Numbered from the stretch's first letter, positions 45,707 through 55,221 are shown. The stretch is 64,000 nt of DNA from Bacteroidia bacterium (GCA_030427735.1 JAUIBP010000003.1:248001-312000); one strand, 5' to 3'. Translations and numbers: made by a program. The notes: generated by a model not told the origin, from the sequence alone.

Positions 45707-46657
45707 ATGAAAAGTATTCCTAGTGTAGATTTAAATGATTTTATTTCTAACGATCCTGATAAAAAAAAACAATTTGTTAACGCTATTGGTAAGGCTTACG
45801 AAGACATCGGTTTTGTTGCTTTAAAAGGTCATTTTTTAGACGATAAATTAGTAACTGATTTGTATGATGAGATTAAGGCCTTTTTCGATTTGCCAGAATC
45901 AGTTAAGGCTAAATATGAAATCCCTGGAATTGGCGGTCAGCGTGGTTACACGTCATTTGGTAAAGAACATGCTAAAGGAAAAAAAGAGGGCGATTTAAAA
46001 GAATTTTGGCATTTTGGACAATATGTAGAAGATAACGATATTCTAAAGGCAGAATACCCAGAAAATGTAATTGTTGACGAATTGCCAAAGTTTAATACGG
46101 TAGGAAAACAAGCCTACCAAATGTTAGAAAAGACAGCGAAATACGTACTACGCGCTTTGGCTTTATATTTAAATTTAGAAGAAACTTATTTCGACCAGTA
46201 TATTAAAAATGGTAATTCTATTTTAAGACCCATTCATTATCCGCCAATAACTACCGAACCTAAGGAAGCTGTACGAGCAGCAGCCCATGGCGATATTAAT
46301 TTAATTACACTATTAATGGGTGCTCAAGGCCGTGGCTTACAAGTACAAAATAACGATGGCGAATGGATTGACGCCATAGCACAACCTGACGAATTAATGA
46401 TAAATGTTGGCGATATGCTTTCCAGACACACCAACAATAAGTTAAAGTCTACAATTCACCGAGTAATTAATCCGCCTAAAGAATTATGGGGAACTTCCAG
46501 ATATTCCATACCCTTTTTTATGCACCCCGTAAGCGATATGAAATTGAATGTTTTAGACCACTGCATAGACGACAACAATCCAAAACAATTTGAAGATATT
46601 ACCGCTGGTGCCTATTTACACGAACGATTAATAGAATTAGGGTTAATTAAGAAATAA
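45707..46657 (+). CDS. Isopenicillin N synthase-family Fe(II)/2-oxoglutarate oxygenase
   Basis: A 316-residue double-stranded beta-helix oxygenase. Iron ligands are His194 and Asp196 (HGDINLITLL) and His251 (STIHRVINP); the co-substrate contact R-x-S appears as Arg265 and Ser267 (RYSIPF). The N-terminal DIOX_N region contains GFVALKGHFLDD. It could hydroxylate or desaturate a small molecule or an amino acid. First gene of a five-gene operon. Confidence 0.9.
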   Translation: MKSIPSVDLNDFISNDPDKKKQFVNAIGKAYEDIGFVALKGHFLDDKLVTDLYDEIKAFFDLPESVKAKYEIPGIGGQRGYTSFGKEHAKGKKEGDLKEFWHFGQYVEDNDILKAEYPENVIVDELPKFNTVGKQAYQMLEKTAKYVLRALALYLNLEETYFDQYIKNGNSILRPIHYPPITTEPKEAVRAAAHGDINLITLLMGAQGRGLQVQNNDGEWIDAIAQPDELMINVGDMLSRHTNNKLKSTIHRVINPPKELWGTSRYSIPFFMHPVSDMKLNVLDHCIDDNNPKQFEDITAGAYLHERLIELGLIKK

Positions 46658-46662
46658 CAACC

Positions 46663-46989
46663 ATGGACTTAAAAGATCAGCTTAAAAATTTATTCCCAGA
46701 TCACGAAGAATCTGAAGACCAAATAACTGAAGACACGTCTGATATTTGGCTGCAAGACGACCCCATTTTATGTAAATACGAAAAACGCAAAGGAAAACCC
46801 ATAACCATTTTAGAAGGTTACACAGGTGCATCCGAAGATTTTAAACAATTAGCCAAAGACATTAAAAAAGCATTAAGTGTTGGCGGAAGTTTTAAAGATG
46901 ATAAAATTATAATACAAGGTGATTATCGCGATAAAATCATGTCGATTTTAAAAGATAAAGGATTTAACGTTAAACGCGTGGGTGGTTAG
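46663..46989 (+). CDS. SUI1/YciH-family translation factor
   Basis: A 108-residue protein with an acidic N-terminus and a C-terminal eIF1/SUI1 fold (about 45-108): KRKGKPITILEGYTG, KDIKKALSVGGSFKDDKI and IIQGDYRDKIMSILKDKG. Bacterial YciH is thought to influence initiation fidelity or stress translation. It starts five bases after the oxygenase stop and ends two bases before the DUF1835 gene. Confidence 0.92.
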   Translation: MDLKDQLKNLFPDHEESEDQITEDTSDIWLQDDPILCKYEKRKGKPITILEGYTGASEDFKQLAKDIKKALSVGGSFKDDKIIIQGDYRDKIMSILKDKGFNVKRVGG

Positions 46990-46991
46990 TC

Positions 46992-47939
46992 ATGAAAAGC
47001 GCCAACACATTGCACATTACAAACGGTAGTAATTTAACTCATTACTTAACCGAGCTTCAAGTAGAAGGCGATTTCTTGACTTGGCACGAAATGTTATGCG
47101 AAGGCCCGACACTAGAAGCTATTAATTCGGTGGAGTTTTTAGACCTAAGAAAGCAGTTTTTACAAGACACCTATCAGTTAGAAATAAATGAAATTCAAGT
47201 AAAAAGCGATGTTAGTATTCTAGACGATGTAAGTGCTTATAAAGAAATTGTGCTTTGGTTTGAATACGATTTATTTTGCCATATTAATCTAATTGGTGTT
47301 ATTAATCTATTACTTCAAAAAAACATTCAACTACCAATATATTTAGTGTGTAGCGGCTGGATTCATGAAAATAAACACGAATTAAAAGGCTTATCAGAAT
47401 TAAATAATAAGCAATTACTCCATCATTATAAAAATAAAATTGAGCTTAAACCATCCGATATAGAATTAGCACAACAGGTTTGGAGCATATACAACGGGAA
47501 CGATCACAACCTATTAAAACCTTTTATTGTTAAAGATTCGTCGTTTGTATATTTAAGCAATTGCTTAAAGGCGCATTTACAGCGTTTTCCAAATTCTAAA
47601 AACGGTATTAACGAAATTGAGCTTAATATTTTAAAAATAATAGAGCAAAACGATATTAAGTCTAAGCATCATTTATTAGGTTATGCCCTAAACTACCAAG
47701 GATATTATGGCTATGGAGACCTGCAAATGCAACGTATTATAGATCGGTTACATGTGTTTTACACCGAAGAAAATCATACGTTAAAATTGAATCAGCATGG
47801 GTTTAAAGCATTATTTCTTCAAAATAATTATGCGAATTTAGCAGACGATAAAATGATTTATGGCGGCGCTAAAAAACACGATTTTTATTTTAATACCGAA
47901 TGTAATAAACTTATAAAATCTATTAACTATGCCAATTAA
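46992..47939 (+). CDS. DUF1835 domain protein
   Basis: A 315-residue cytosolic protein. LHITNGSNLTHYLTELQVEG and FLTWHEMLCEGPTLE at the start are typical of DUF1835, and EIVLWFEYDLFCHINLIGVI is the next conserved block. The function is unknown. It overlaps the phosphorylase gene by 11 bases. Confidence 0.85.
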   Translation: MKSANTLHITNGSNLTHYLTELQVEGDFLTWHEMLCEGPTLEAINSVEFLDLRKQFLQDTYQLEINEIQVKSDVSILDDVSAYKEIVLWFEYDLFCHINLIGVINLLLQKNIQLPIYLVCSGWIHENKHELKGLSELNNKQLLHHYKNKIELKPSDIELAQQVWSIYNGNDHNLLKPFIVKDSSFVYLSNCLKAHLQRFPNSKNGINEIELNILKIIEQNDIKSKHHLLGYALNYQGYYGYGDLQMQRIIDRLHVFYTEENHTLKLNQHGFKALFLQNNYANLADDKMIYGGAKKHDFYFNTECNKLIKSINYAN

Positions 47940-48801
47940 GGACTCCGAACTCATTCTAAATCCAGATGGCAGTATTTACCATCTTAATTTAAAACCCGAA
48001 CATATAGCACAAACCGTTATTTTGGTAGGAGACCAAAATCGTGTTTCCAAAATATCTAAACATTTCGATTCTATCGAGTTTTCTATACAAAAACGCGAAT
48101 TCAAAACCGAGACGGGACGTTACAAAGGCAAACGCATAACAGTTATTTCTACTGGCATAGGGTGCGATAATATAGATATTGTACTTAATGAACTGGATGC
48201 TTTAGTAAATATCGATTTTAATACACGAACTGTAAAAAAACAACTAACAGCTTTAAACATTATCCGCATTGGCACGTCTGGTGCACTCCAAGAAGATATT
48301 GCTGTCGATTCGTTTTTAGTAAGCAGTCATGGTTTGGATTTTAGCGGTATGCTTCATTTTTATAATTTGAAACATATTGGTAACCCAGAAGTCGAAGCTG
48401 CTTTTGTAAAGCACACCAACTGGAGTTCCAAAAAATCTAAACCAGTATTAATTTCTGGAAATTCAGAACTAGAAAGCAAAATCTGTTCAGAAAAAACAAG
48501 CTCAGGAATAACAGCAACGGCTAGCGGATTTTACGGCCCTCAAGGACGCATTTTACGACTAGAATTGGAAGATAACACGCTTAACGACAGCATACAAACC
48601 TTTAACTACAACAATCTAAAAATAACGAATTTAGAAATGGAAACCGCAGCTATTTACGCTCTGGCACAATTACTCGGCCATAAAGCCCTGTCTATAAATG
48701 CCATAATCGCCAATAGAGCTGCTGGTACTTTTAGCAAAAATCCGGGATTAGCGATAGAGCAACTTATAAGTTACACCTTAACTAAAATCGTAAACTTATA
48801 A
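47929..48801 (+). CDS. Nucleoside phosphorylase (uridine phosphorylase-like)
   Basis: A 290-residue PNP/UDP-family enzyme. VILVGDQNRVSKISKHFD and GRYKGKRITVISTGIGCDNI match the phosphate-binding region, IIRIGTSGALQ is the second, and ITNLEMETAAIYALAQLLGH carries the ribose-contacting Met-Glu motif of the family. It cleaves nucleosides to free base and ribose 1-phosphate. Overlap with the DUF1835 gene implies coupled translation. Confidence 0.9.
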   Translation: MPIKDSELILNPDGSIYHLNLKPEHIAQTVILVGDQNRVSKISKHFDSIEFSIQKREFKTETGRYKGKRITVISTGIGCDNIDIVLNELDALVNIDFNTRTVKKQLTALNIIRIGTSGALQEDIAVDSFLVSSHGLDFSGMLHFYNLKHIGNPEVEAAFVKHTNWSSKKSKPVLISGNSELESKICSEKTSSGITATASGFYGPQGRILRLELEDNTLNDSIQTFNYNNLKITNLEMETAAIYALAQLLGHKALSINAIIANRAAGTFSKNPGLAIEQLISYTLTKIVNL

Positions 48802-48810
48802 TCTTAAAAT

Positions 48811-49665
48811 ATGATACAAGTAAATATAGGAGGCGTACCAGAACATTTTAATTTACCTTGGTATTTAACCTTAAAAAATGGAGAATATAAAGCCGAAAAC
48901 ATCAATTTGCGCTGGCACGATTTTTTTGGTGGTACCGGCGAAATGTGTAAAGCCCTAAGAACAAAAGAAATTGATATTGCTGTAATACTTACCGAAGGCA
49001 TAGTTGCCGATATTGTTGCCGGAAACCCTAGTACCATTGTACAAACTTTTGTAAAAACGCCTTTACATTGGGGTATACATGTTGCCCAAAATTCACCTTA
49101 CAACACCATTGAAGAATTAAAAGGCACCAAAGCCGCTATAAGTCGTTATGGGTCAGGATCTCATTTAATGGCTTATGTGAATGCACAAAACCATAATTGG
49201 AATATGGATGCCGATTTAAAGTTTGAAGTAATAAACGATTTAGATGGCGCTGTAACTGGTTTAACCGAAGGCACAGCCGATTATTTTATGTGGGAAAAAT
49301 ACACCACAAAACCCCTTGTAGATTCGGGAATATTTAGAAATATTGGTAATTGCCCTTCTCCATGGCCTTGTTTTGTAATTGCGGTTAGAAATGAGTTTTT
49401 AAAAGAAAACGCTTCCGTTATGAAAACCATTTTAGACATTATTAATAATACTACTTCCGATTTTAAAAATATACCTTCTATAGACCACACCATTGCAAAC
49501 AGATACAATCAGCAAATAACAGACGTGCAAGCCTGGCTAGAAATGACCGAATGGAGCCAAGAGTTAATCGATAAAAACACTTTAAACACTGTTCAAAATC
49601 AGTTGTTTGCCTTAGATTTAATTCCCGAAAAACAAGATTATAACAATTTGGTAACAATTATTTAA
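48811..49665 (+). CDS. Periplasmic-binding-protein-like fold without signal peptide
   Basis: A 284-residue protein starting MIQVNIGGVPEHFNLPWYL. It resembles NMT1/SsuA-type solute-binding proteins: GTKAAISRYGSGSHLMAYV and LDGAVTGLTEGTADYFMWE are typical lobe elements. It lacks any N-terminal hydrophobic signal and no ABC permease or ATPase gene is near, so it is probably cytosolic. Perhaps it senses a small ligand or acts as an enzyme accessory. Last gene of the operon. Confidence 0.8.
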   Translation: MIQVNIGGVPEHFNLPWYLTLKNGEYKAENINLRWHDFFGGTGEMCKALRTKEIDIAVILTEGIVADIVAGNPSTIVQTFVKTPLHWGIHVAQNSPYNTIEELKGTKAAISRYGSGSHLMAYVNAQNHNWNMDADLKFEVINDLDGAVTGLTEGTADYFMWEKYTTKPLVDSGIFRNIGNCPSPWPCFVIAVRNEFLKENASVMKTILDIINNTTSDFKNIPSIDHTIANRYNQQITDVQAWLEMTEWSQELIDKNTLNTVQNQLFALDLIPEKQDYNNLVTII

Positions 49666-49742
49666 ACTACATATACTTTGTTAAAACTAAAAATAAAGTT
49701 AAAAGTTTGCTTTCATTTTTAGGATAAACCGTGGGTTATAGC

Positions 49743-49750
49743 TATTTTTG
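49743..49750 (+). promoter_or_regulatory. -7 promoter box for the small membrane protein gene
   Basis: TATTTTTG matches TAnnTTTG, 25 bases before the ATG at 49776. Its presence supports that ATG over the earlier TTG at 49758. Confidence 0.55.
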
Positions 49751-49775
49751 AAAAAAATTGCAACCCCACCAATCT

Positions 49776-49967
49776 ATGTTTATGACAATTTTAACAATTT
49801 TAGCTGTTTTAATAGGCATTAATTTTGCCCTATTATTTTTTAGCTGCAATAAAACGACGCCTACTAAGACTGTTAAACGCAACACTGAAAGAATTAAAAC
49901 GTTATCTCCAGAAAAATTAGCTACCAATAAATCGAAGATTCCTTATTTAGCTGCAACAGGGAGTTAG
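49776..49967 (+). CDS. Small single-helix membrane protein (63 residues)
   Basis: About 63 residues from the ATG at 49776. A membrane helix (ILTILAVLIGINFALLFFSC) is followed by a basic tail ending LAATGS. The cysteine after FFS could be a lipid site. A matching -7 box and a sensible composition support it being real. It overlaps the convergent ung gene by 47 bases. The function is unknown; the conserved-looking LAATGS tail is a possible recognition element. Confidence 0.6.
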   Translation: MFMTILTILAVLIGINFALLFFSCNKTTPTKTVKRNTERIKTLSPEKLATNKSKIPYLAATGS

Positions 49968-50586
49968 TTTTACTAAAATGATGATTGCCAAACCAAAAGC
50001 CCCGATTAGCGCTTAATGGCGAAGGGTGCCCAGAAGTTAATACTTCGTGCTTTTTGGTATCGATAAGTTTCGTTTTCTTTTTGGCGTAACCACCCCACAA
50101 TAAAAACACAATTCCAGAAGATTCGTTGCTAATGGTTTTTATAACCGTATCGGTAAAAATTTCCCAACCTTTATTTTGATGGCTCCCCGCTTTACCAGCC
50201 TCAACTGTTAAAGTAGCATTAAGCAATAAAATACCTTGCTTAGCCCAAGCCTCTAAATTTCCACTTTCCGGATAAGGTTTTGATACATCGGCTTCTAATT
50301 CTTTAAAAATATTTTTTAATGATGGTGGATGCGGAAAACCATCAGCAACAGAAAAGCACAAACCATTGGCCTGCCCTGCTCCGTGATAAGGATCTTGCCC
50401 TATTATCACTACTTTTAAATCCTTTAACGCACACTGATTAAACGCATTGAAAATTAAAGGTTTTGGTGGATAACAAACCGACTTTTTGTATTCTTCTTCT
50501 ACAAAAAGCCATAAGCTTTTAAAATAAGGTTTTTCAAACTCATCTTTTAATATTAAAAACCAATCGTTATTTATATAATTGTGCAT
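49921..50586 (-). CDS. ung: Uracil-DNA glycosylase
   Basis: A 221-residue family 1 UDG. The water-activating motif GQDPYH contains Asp65 and His68, and GHPSPLSANRGF is the minor-groove intercalation loop with the catalytic histidine. LLLNATLTVEAGKAGSH and VFLLWGGYAKKK complete the signature. It removes uracil from DNA. It is transcribed from its own promoter, convergent with a small membrane protein gene. Confidence 0.96.
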   Translation of the reverse strand: MHNYINNDWFLILKDEFEKPYFKSLWLFVEEEYKKSVCYPPKPLIFNAFNQCALKDLKVVIIGQDPYHGAGQANGLCFSVADGFPHPPSLKNIFKELEADVSKPYPESGNLEAWAKQGILLLNATLTVEAGKAGSHQNKGWEIFTDTVIKTISNESSGIVFLLWGGYAKKKTKLIDTKKHEVLTSGHPSPLSANRGFWFGNHHFSKTNSLLQLNKESSIYW

Positions 50587-50608
50587 CGCTGATTTACTTT
50601 TAAAACTT

Positions 50609-50616
50609 CAAATTTA
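50609..50616 (-). promoter_or_regulatory. -7 promoter box for ung
   Basis: The minus strand reads TAAATTTG (TAnnTTTG), 22 bases before the ung start codon. Confidence 0.55.
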
Positions 50617-50666
50617 AAAATAGTATTATCTTTCCAACATTAATTTTAAAATAGCATATTTCTGTA

Positions 50667-52163
50667 ATGAAAAACATTAAATTTCCTACAGCGCAAACTG
50701 TTTTATTACTCATAGCTATTTTTGTAGCCGTATTAACTTGGGTGATTCCTTCTGGAAAATACGATAGATTACAATACAATTCCGAGACCAATACGTTTAC
50801 CCAATCTGGACAGATTAACACCAACGATTTACCTGCCATCCAAGAAACACTCGAGCAATTACAAATTAAAATTCCCATAGAAAAATTTACTAATGGTGAC
50901 ATTTGGAAGCCAATAGCCATACCAAACACCTACCATAAATTACAGAATAACCCACAAGGTATTATAGCTTTTTTACAGTCGCCCATTAGAGGTATTTTAG
51001 AATCTATAGACGTTATTCTATTTGTACTAATTATTGGTGGATTTATAGGAATTATGAACTTTACCGGTGCATTTGAAGCAGGAATCTCGGGCTTAGCTAA
51101 AGCCTTAAAAGGCAGAGAGTATGTGTTAATAATTGTAATAACCACTTTAATTGCTATAGGGGGAACGACCTTTGGTTTGGCCGAAGAAACTATCGCCTTC
51201 TACCCTATTTTAATTCCTGTGTTTTTAGCTGCAAAATACGATGCCATGGTGGCACTAGCTTCAATTTATATTGGCTCTTGTATGGGTACGATGGCATCGA
51301 CTGTTAATCCGTTTAGCACCATTATAGCCTCTAATGCTGCTGGGATAAATTGGACTTCCGGTTTAGTTTCAAGATGTTTGGTTCTAGGTATCGGGCTCAT
51401 CATATGTTTAGCATACATTATTAACTATGCCCAAAAAGTAAAAAAGGATGCTTCAAAATCTATAATTTTTAATCAGAAAGAAGAGATAGAACAGTTATTT
51501 CCTATACATATTAATTCAGCAACAACCGCTTTAAATGCTAAATTTAAATTCATTCTGTGCTTATTCGCTTTATGTTTTGTAATTATGATTTATGGCGTTT
51601 CTAGACTAGACTGGTGGTTTTTAGAAATGACTACCGTATTTTTTGTAGGCGCTCTTGCAATTGGTTTAATCGCAAAAATTAAAGAATCTGAATTTGTAGA
51701 CACGTTTATTAATGGTGCTAACGATTTACTAGGAGTTGCTTTTATAATTGGTATTGCCAGAGGCGTAACTGTTTTAATGGAAGACGGTTTAATTAGCGAC
51801 ACCTTGCTGTATTACGCTAGCTCTGCCACAGCAGGCATGAACAAAGGTGTTTTTATAAATGCGATGCTTTACATATATAGTGCGCTATCGTTTTTTATAC
51901 CTTCGTCTTCCGGCATGGCCGTATTAACCATGCCCATTATGGCACCTCTAGCAGATGGTATTGGTATAGGTAGAGAGTTGGTTGTTAATGCTTACCAATT
52001 TGGTATGGGGCTTTTTGCTTTTATAAATCCTACAGGGTTAATTTTAGCCTCGTTAGCCATAGTTAAAATAGGCTTTAACAAATGGCTGAAGTTTGTAATC
52101 CCATTAATAATCATTCTATTGCTGTTTACCATGATTGTACTTACAATTTCGGTTTACATTTAA
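50667..52163 (+). CDS. YfcC-family membrane transporter
   Basis: A 498-residue protein with about 12 membrane helices, related to the DcuC/YfcC ion-transporter family. FPTAQTVLLLIAIFVAVLTW and IPSGKYDR at the start, GGTTFGLAEETIAFYPILIP and FFIPSSSGMAVLTMPIMAP are its conserved blocks. Relatives move basic amino acids or dicarboxylates; the substrate is not visible. A near-consensus -7 (TATTTCTG) lies just upstream. Confidence 0.87.
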   Translation: MKNIKFPTAQTVLLLIAIFVAVLTWVIPSGKYDRLQYNSETNTFTQSGQINTNDLPAIQETLEQLQIKIPIEKFTNGDIWKPIAIPNTYHKLQNNPQGIIAFLQSPIRGILESIDVILFVLIIGGFIGIMNFTGAFEAGISGLAKALKGREYVLIIVITTLIAIGGTTFGLAEETIAFYPILIPVFLAAKYDAMVALASIYIGSCMGTMASTVNPFSTIIASNAAGINWTSGLVSRCLVLGIGLIICLAYIINYAQKVKKDASKSIIFNQKEEIEQLFPIHINSATTALNAKFKFILCLFALCFVIMIYGVSRLDWWFLEMTTVFFVGALAIGLIAKIKESEFVDTFINGANDLLGVAFIIGIARGVTVLMEDGLISDTLLYYASSATAGMNKGVFINAMLYIYSALSFFIPSSSGMAVLTMPIMAPLADGIGIGRELVVNAYQFGMGLFAFINPTGLILASLAIVKIGFNKWLKFVIPLIIILLLFTMIVLTISVYI

Positions 52164-52186
52164 TGGCTTTAACCTATTAATTTCTT

Positions 52187-52194
52187 TAAATTTG
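52187..52194 (+). promoter_or_regulatory. -7 promoter box for mutS2
   Basis: TAAATTTG matches TAnnTTTG, 27 bases before the ATG at 52222 and downstream of the transporter stop. Confidence 0.55.
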
Positions 52195-52221
52195 CAGTTT
52201 TTAACTGCATCGGAAAATAGA

Positions 52222-54387
52222 ATGATAAACATTCATAAAAAGACATTACAAGATTTAGAATTTCAAACAGTATTACATCAAGTTAGCGAATACTGCATAA
52301 CTGCATTAGGTAATCAGGAAGCATTAAACATTTCACCTTTTAAAAGGAAAACAGATGTATTATACGAGTTACAACTCACTCACGAATATGTTTCTTCTTT
52401 TTATAACGAAAACAGAATACCTAATCATGGTTTTGATGCAATTACTAAAGAATTAAAACTCTTAAATATAGAAAATGCATTTTTAGAAGTTCACGGGTTG
52501 AAGAAGATCGTAGCGATGTCGCAATCCGTTAATGAAATAATTGTTTTTCTAAAGAAATTTCAGGAGTATTACCCTACACTTTATCAGGCAGCTTCACATA
52601 TTGAAGTCACAAAAGTTTTAATTGAAAAAATCGATGCCATTGTAGATCGTTTTGGAGATATTAAAAATAATGCATCGCCTAAATTGTTTGAACTCCGACA
52701 AGAAATTAACAAGCTTAAGGGGCAAATAAATCAGAGCTTTACCACAGCCCTAAATACATATCAAGCCTTAGAATATTTAGACGATATTAGAGAATCTGTT
52801 GTAGACAACAAACGCGTTTTAGCCGTAAAAGCCATGTACAGACGTAAGGTTAAAGGCTCTATTATGGGAAGCAGTAAAACCGGTAGTATTGTTTATATAG
52901 AACCTGAAACCACCTTAAAATACACAAGGGAATTACACAATTTACAATACGAAGAACAGGAAGAAATTGTAAAAATATTAAAAGATGTCACCAATTTTAT
53001 TCGTCCGTTTTCTCCATTATTAAAGGATTATCAAGCGTTTTTAATAAAAACCGATGTGGTATATGCCAAAGCACAATACGCCAAAGCATTGCAAGCCATT
53101 TTACCAGAAATAACAGGCGATCGCGATGTATTTCTTAAAGACGCCTATCACCCACTGCTATATTTAACAAATTCTAAAAAAGGAGCAACAACCTATCCGC
53201 AGACAATTACGCTTAACGAAGATAATCGCATAATTGTTATATCCGGTCCCAATGCAGGAGGAAAAAGCATCACCTTAAAAACCGTTGGACTACTACAGGT
53301 TATGCTACAAAGTGGCATGCTTATTCCCGTACACGAACGCAGTAGAACTTCTATTTTTGATCGCGTTTTAAGCGATATTGGCGATAACCAATCTATAGAA
53401 AATCATTTAAGTACTTACAGCTACCGCTTAAAGCAAATGAATTATTTTCTAAAAAAATGCAACAGTAACACCTTATTTTTGATTGATGAATTTGGAACAG
53501 GTAGTGATCCGGAATTAGGCGGCGCCTTAGCCGAAACCTTTTTAGAAGAATTTTACTCTAGAGAAGCATTCGGAATTATTACCACGCATTATTCCAATTT
53601 AAAAATATTGGCCAACGAACTGCCACACATGCAAAATGCCAATATGCAGTTTAACAATAAAACCTTAGAACCTATTTTTAAATTAGTTTTGGGTCAGGCA
53701 GGAAGCTCTTTCACTTTCGAAGTTGCCCAGAAAAACGGCATTCCTTACAACCTAATCAATAAAGCTAAAAAGAAAATTGAAGGCAGCAAAGTACGTTTTG
53801 ATGCCACGATTGCCAAGCTTCAAAAAGAGCGAAATAAATTAGAAAAAACCGAACGCTCTTTAAAAGTAAACGAACAAAAGAAACAATCGGAAGCCGAAAA
53901 ACTAGAAGAGATTAATGCACGCATTCAAAAAAAACTCGAAAACTATCAGGAACTTTATGACAGCAACCAGCGTTTGATTTATTTAGGACAAAAAGTAAAC
54001 GACATTTCTGAAAAATATTTCGAAAATAAGCGCAAAAAAGAACTGCTAGACGAACTTTTTAAAGTCGTACAGATAGAAAATTCTAAACGAAAAAAAGTTT
54101 CTGCAAAGCAAAAACGTGCCCAAAAAGCTAAAGAACAACAAGTAATAAAAGAAGCCGAAAAGAAAGTTGCCGTTATTAGGCAAAAAAAGAAAGAAGCCAA
54201 GAAAAAAGAAATAGAACAGCCCAAACCCCGCCCTATTTTAAAAGTTGGCGACCGCGTTAGAATGTTAGATGGCAAAGCTGTAGGAAGTATAGACAACATC
54301 GAAAAAAATAAAGCCATAGTTAATTACGGTATTTTTACTACCAATGTAGATTTAAACCAGTTGGAGCTAGTTGAAGCGAAGCGCTAA
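52222..54387 (+). CDS. mutS2: MutS2 family ATPase lacking an Smr domain
   Basis: About 721 residues from the ATG at 52222; the longer frame from a TTG at 52135 overlaps the transporter and contains the -7 box, so it is rejected. The MutS2 start (HKKTLQDLEFQTVLHQVSEY) and clamp region are present. Walker A is SGPNAGGKSITLKT, followed by LSDIGDNQSIENHLSTYS and DEFGTGSDPELG. A long coiled region follows, ending in a small KOW-like segment (LKVGDRVRMLDGKAVGSI). The C-terminal Smr nuclease domain of classical MutS2 is absent. Roles in suppressing recombination or rescuing collided ribosomes are known for relatives. Confidence 0.93.
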   Translation: MINIHKKTLQDLEFQTVLHQVSEYCITALGNQEALNISPFKRKTDVLYELQLTHEYVSSFYNENRIPNHGFDAITKELKLLNIENAFLEVHGLKKIVAMSQSVNEIIVFLKKFQEYYPTLYQAASHIEVTKVLIEKIDAIVDRFGDIKNNASPKLFELRQEINKLKGQINQSFTTALNTYQALEYLDDIRESVVDNKRVLAVKAMYRRKVKGSIMGSSKTGSIVYIEPETTLKYTRELHNLQYEEQEEIVKILKDVTNFIRPFSPLLKDYQAFLIKTDVVYAKAQYAKALQAILPEITGDRDVFLKDAYHPLLYLTNSKKGATTYPQTITLNEDNRIIVISGPNAGGKSITLKTVGLLQVMLQSGMLIPVHERSRTSIFDRVLSDIGDNQSIENHLSTYSYRLKQMNYFLKKCNSNTLFLIDEFGTGSDPELGGALAETFLEEFYSREAFGIITTHYSNLKILANELPHMQNANMQFNNKTLEPIFKLVLGQAGSSFTFEVAQKNGIPYNLINKAKKKIEGSKVRFDATIAKLQKERNKLEKTERSLKVNEQKKQSEAEKLEEINARIQKKLENYQELYDSNQRLIYLGQKVNDISEKYFENKRKKELLDELFKVVQIENSKRKKVSAKQKRAQKAKEQQVIKEAEKKVAVIRQKKKEAKKKEIEQPKPRPILKVGDRVRMLDGKAVGSIDNIEKNKAIVNYGIFTTNVDLNQLELVEAKR

Positions 54388-54458
54388 ATAAAGCCGTTAA
54401 AAACAGGCCAAATCACCAGCTTTTTTTGTAAATTAATACATCGTTAATCAATACTTAT

Positions 54459-55202
54459 ATGAAAAATTCAATATGCATACTTATCGTGCTCCTTTTAGCG
54501 AGCACAACAAGTTTTAGCCAAGACATAGACTATAGCAACGACAAAACCTATACGAATTATAAAAATGAAATTTCTTTTGAAGTTTTACAGGTTGTAAACG
54601 GCGTTTACCAATTCTCTTACGAGCGTTATATCTGGAAGAATTTTACAGCAAATTTAGGTATAGGTTACAAAGGAAAAGAAGGATTATTAAAAATTTCGGG
54701 GCTCGACGGCGATAAAGTAAAAACTGATGAAATATTTTACAGCGGTTTTCAAATTATACCAGAAGTGCGCTATTATTTAAAACAAACAGCTAGAAAAACC
54801 TTAACAGGATTTTATTTTGGCGCCTATTTAAAATACTCGAACTACAGTAGTGATTTAACAGGAAAATATATTAGTTCTGAAAACATTGAATACGAATTAA
54901 AATTTGATGTCGGAACCAATATTACATCAGCAGGATTAATGTTTGGTTACAAACTTCCTATTTCAAAACATTTCAATATCGACTTTATGATTGCTGGGCC
55001 AGGTACTGGGCACTATAATTTTAAATTAGAAAACGAAAAGGATTTACCAGACGAATTTTACGACGATTTAAATACAACCCTAGAAAAATACAGTTTATTA
55101 GATTTTATAAATTCAGATTTCAGGTTTTCCGATGTTAATCGAAGATCAAAGTTTTCAGCATTATCATTTAGATATGGTATTGCTATCGGTTACACATTTT
55201 AA
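54459..55202 (+). CDS. Outer-membrane beta-barrel protein, unknown
   Basis: A 247-residue protein with signal LIVLLLASTTSFSQ. Strand-rich barrel segments include QFSYERYIWKNFTANLGIGY and FYFGAYLKYSN, and the chain ends in FRYGIAIGYTF with terminal Phe as needed for barrel assembly. It is related to DUF3575-like proteins. It precedes the DCC gene by 19 bases, probably in one transcript. Confidence 0.75.
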   Translation: MKNSICILIVLLLASTTSFSQDIDYSNDKTYTNYKNEISFEVLQVVNGVYQFSYERYIWKNFTANLGIGYKGKEGLLKISGLDGDKVKTDEIFYSGFQIIPEVRYYLKQTARKTLTGFYFGAYLKYSNYSSDLTGKYISSENIEYELKFDVGTNITSAGLMFGYKLPISKHFNIDFMIAGPGTGHYNFKLENEKDLPDEFYDDLNTTLEKYSLLDFINSDFRFSDVNRRSKFSALSFRYGIAIGYTF

Positions 55203-55221
55203 TTCATAAAACGTATAAAAA

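Noticed and set aside
52135-52221. N-terminal extension of MutS2 from a TTG start
   Set aside because: It overlaps the transporter gene and contains a -7 box, and MutS2 similarity begins at the ATG at 52222.
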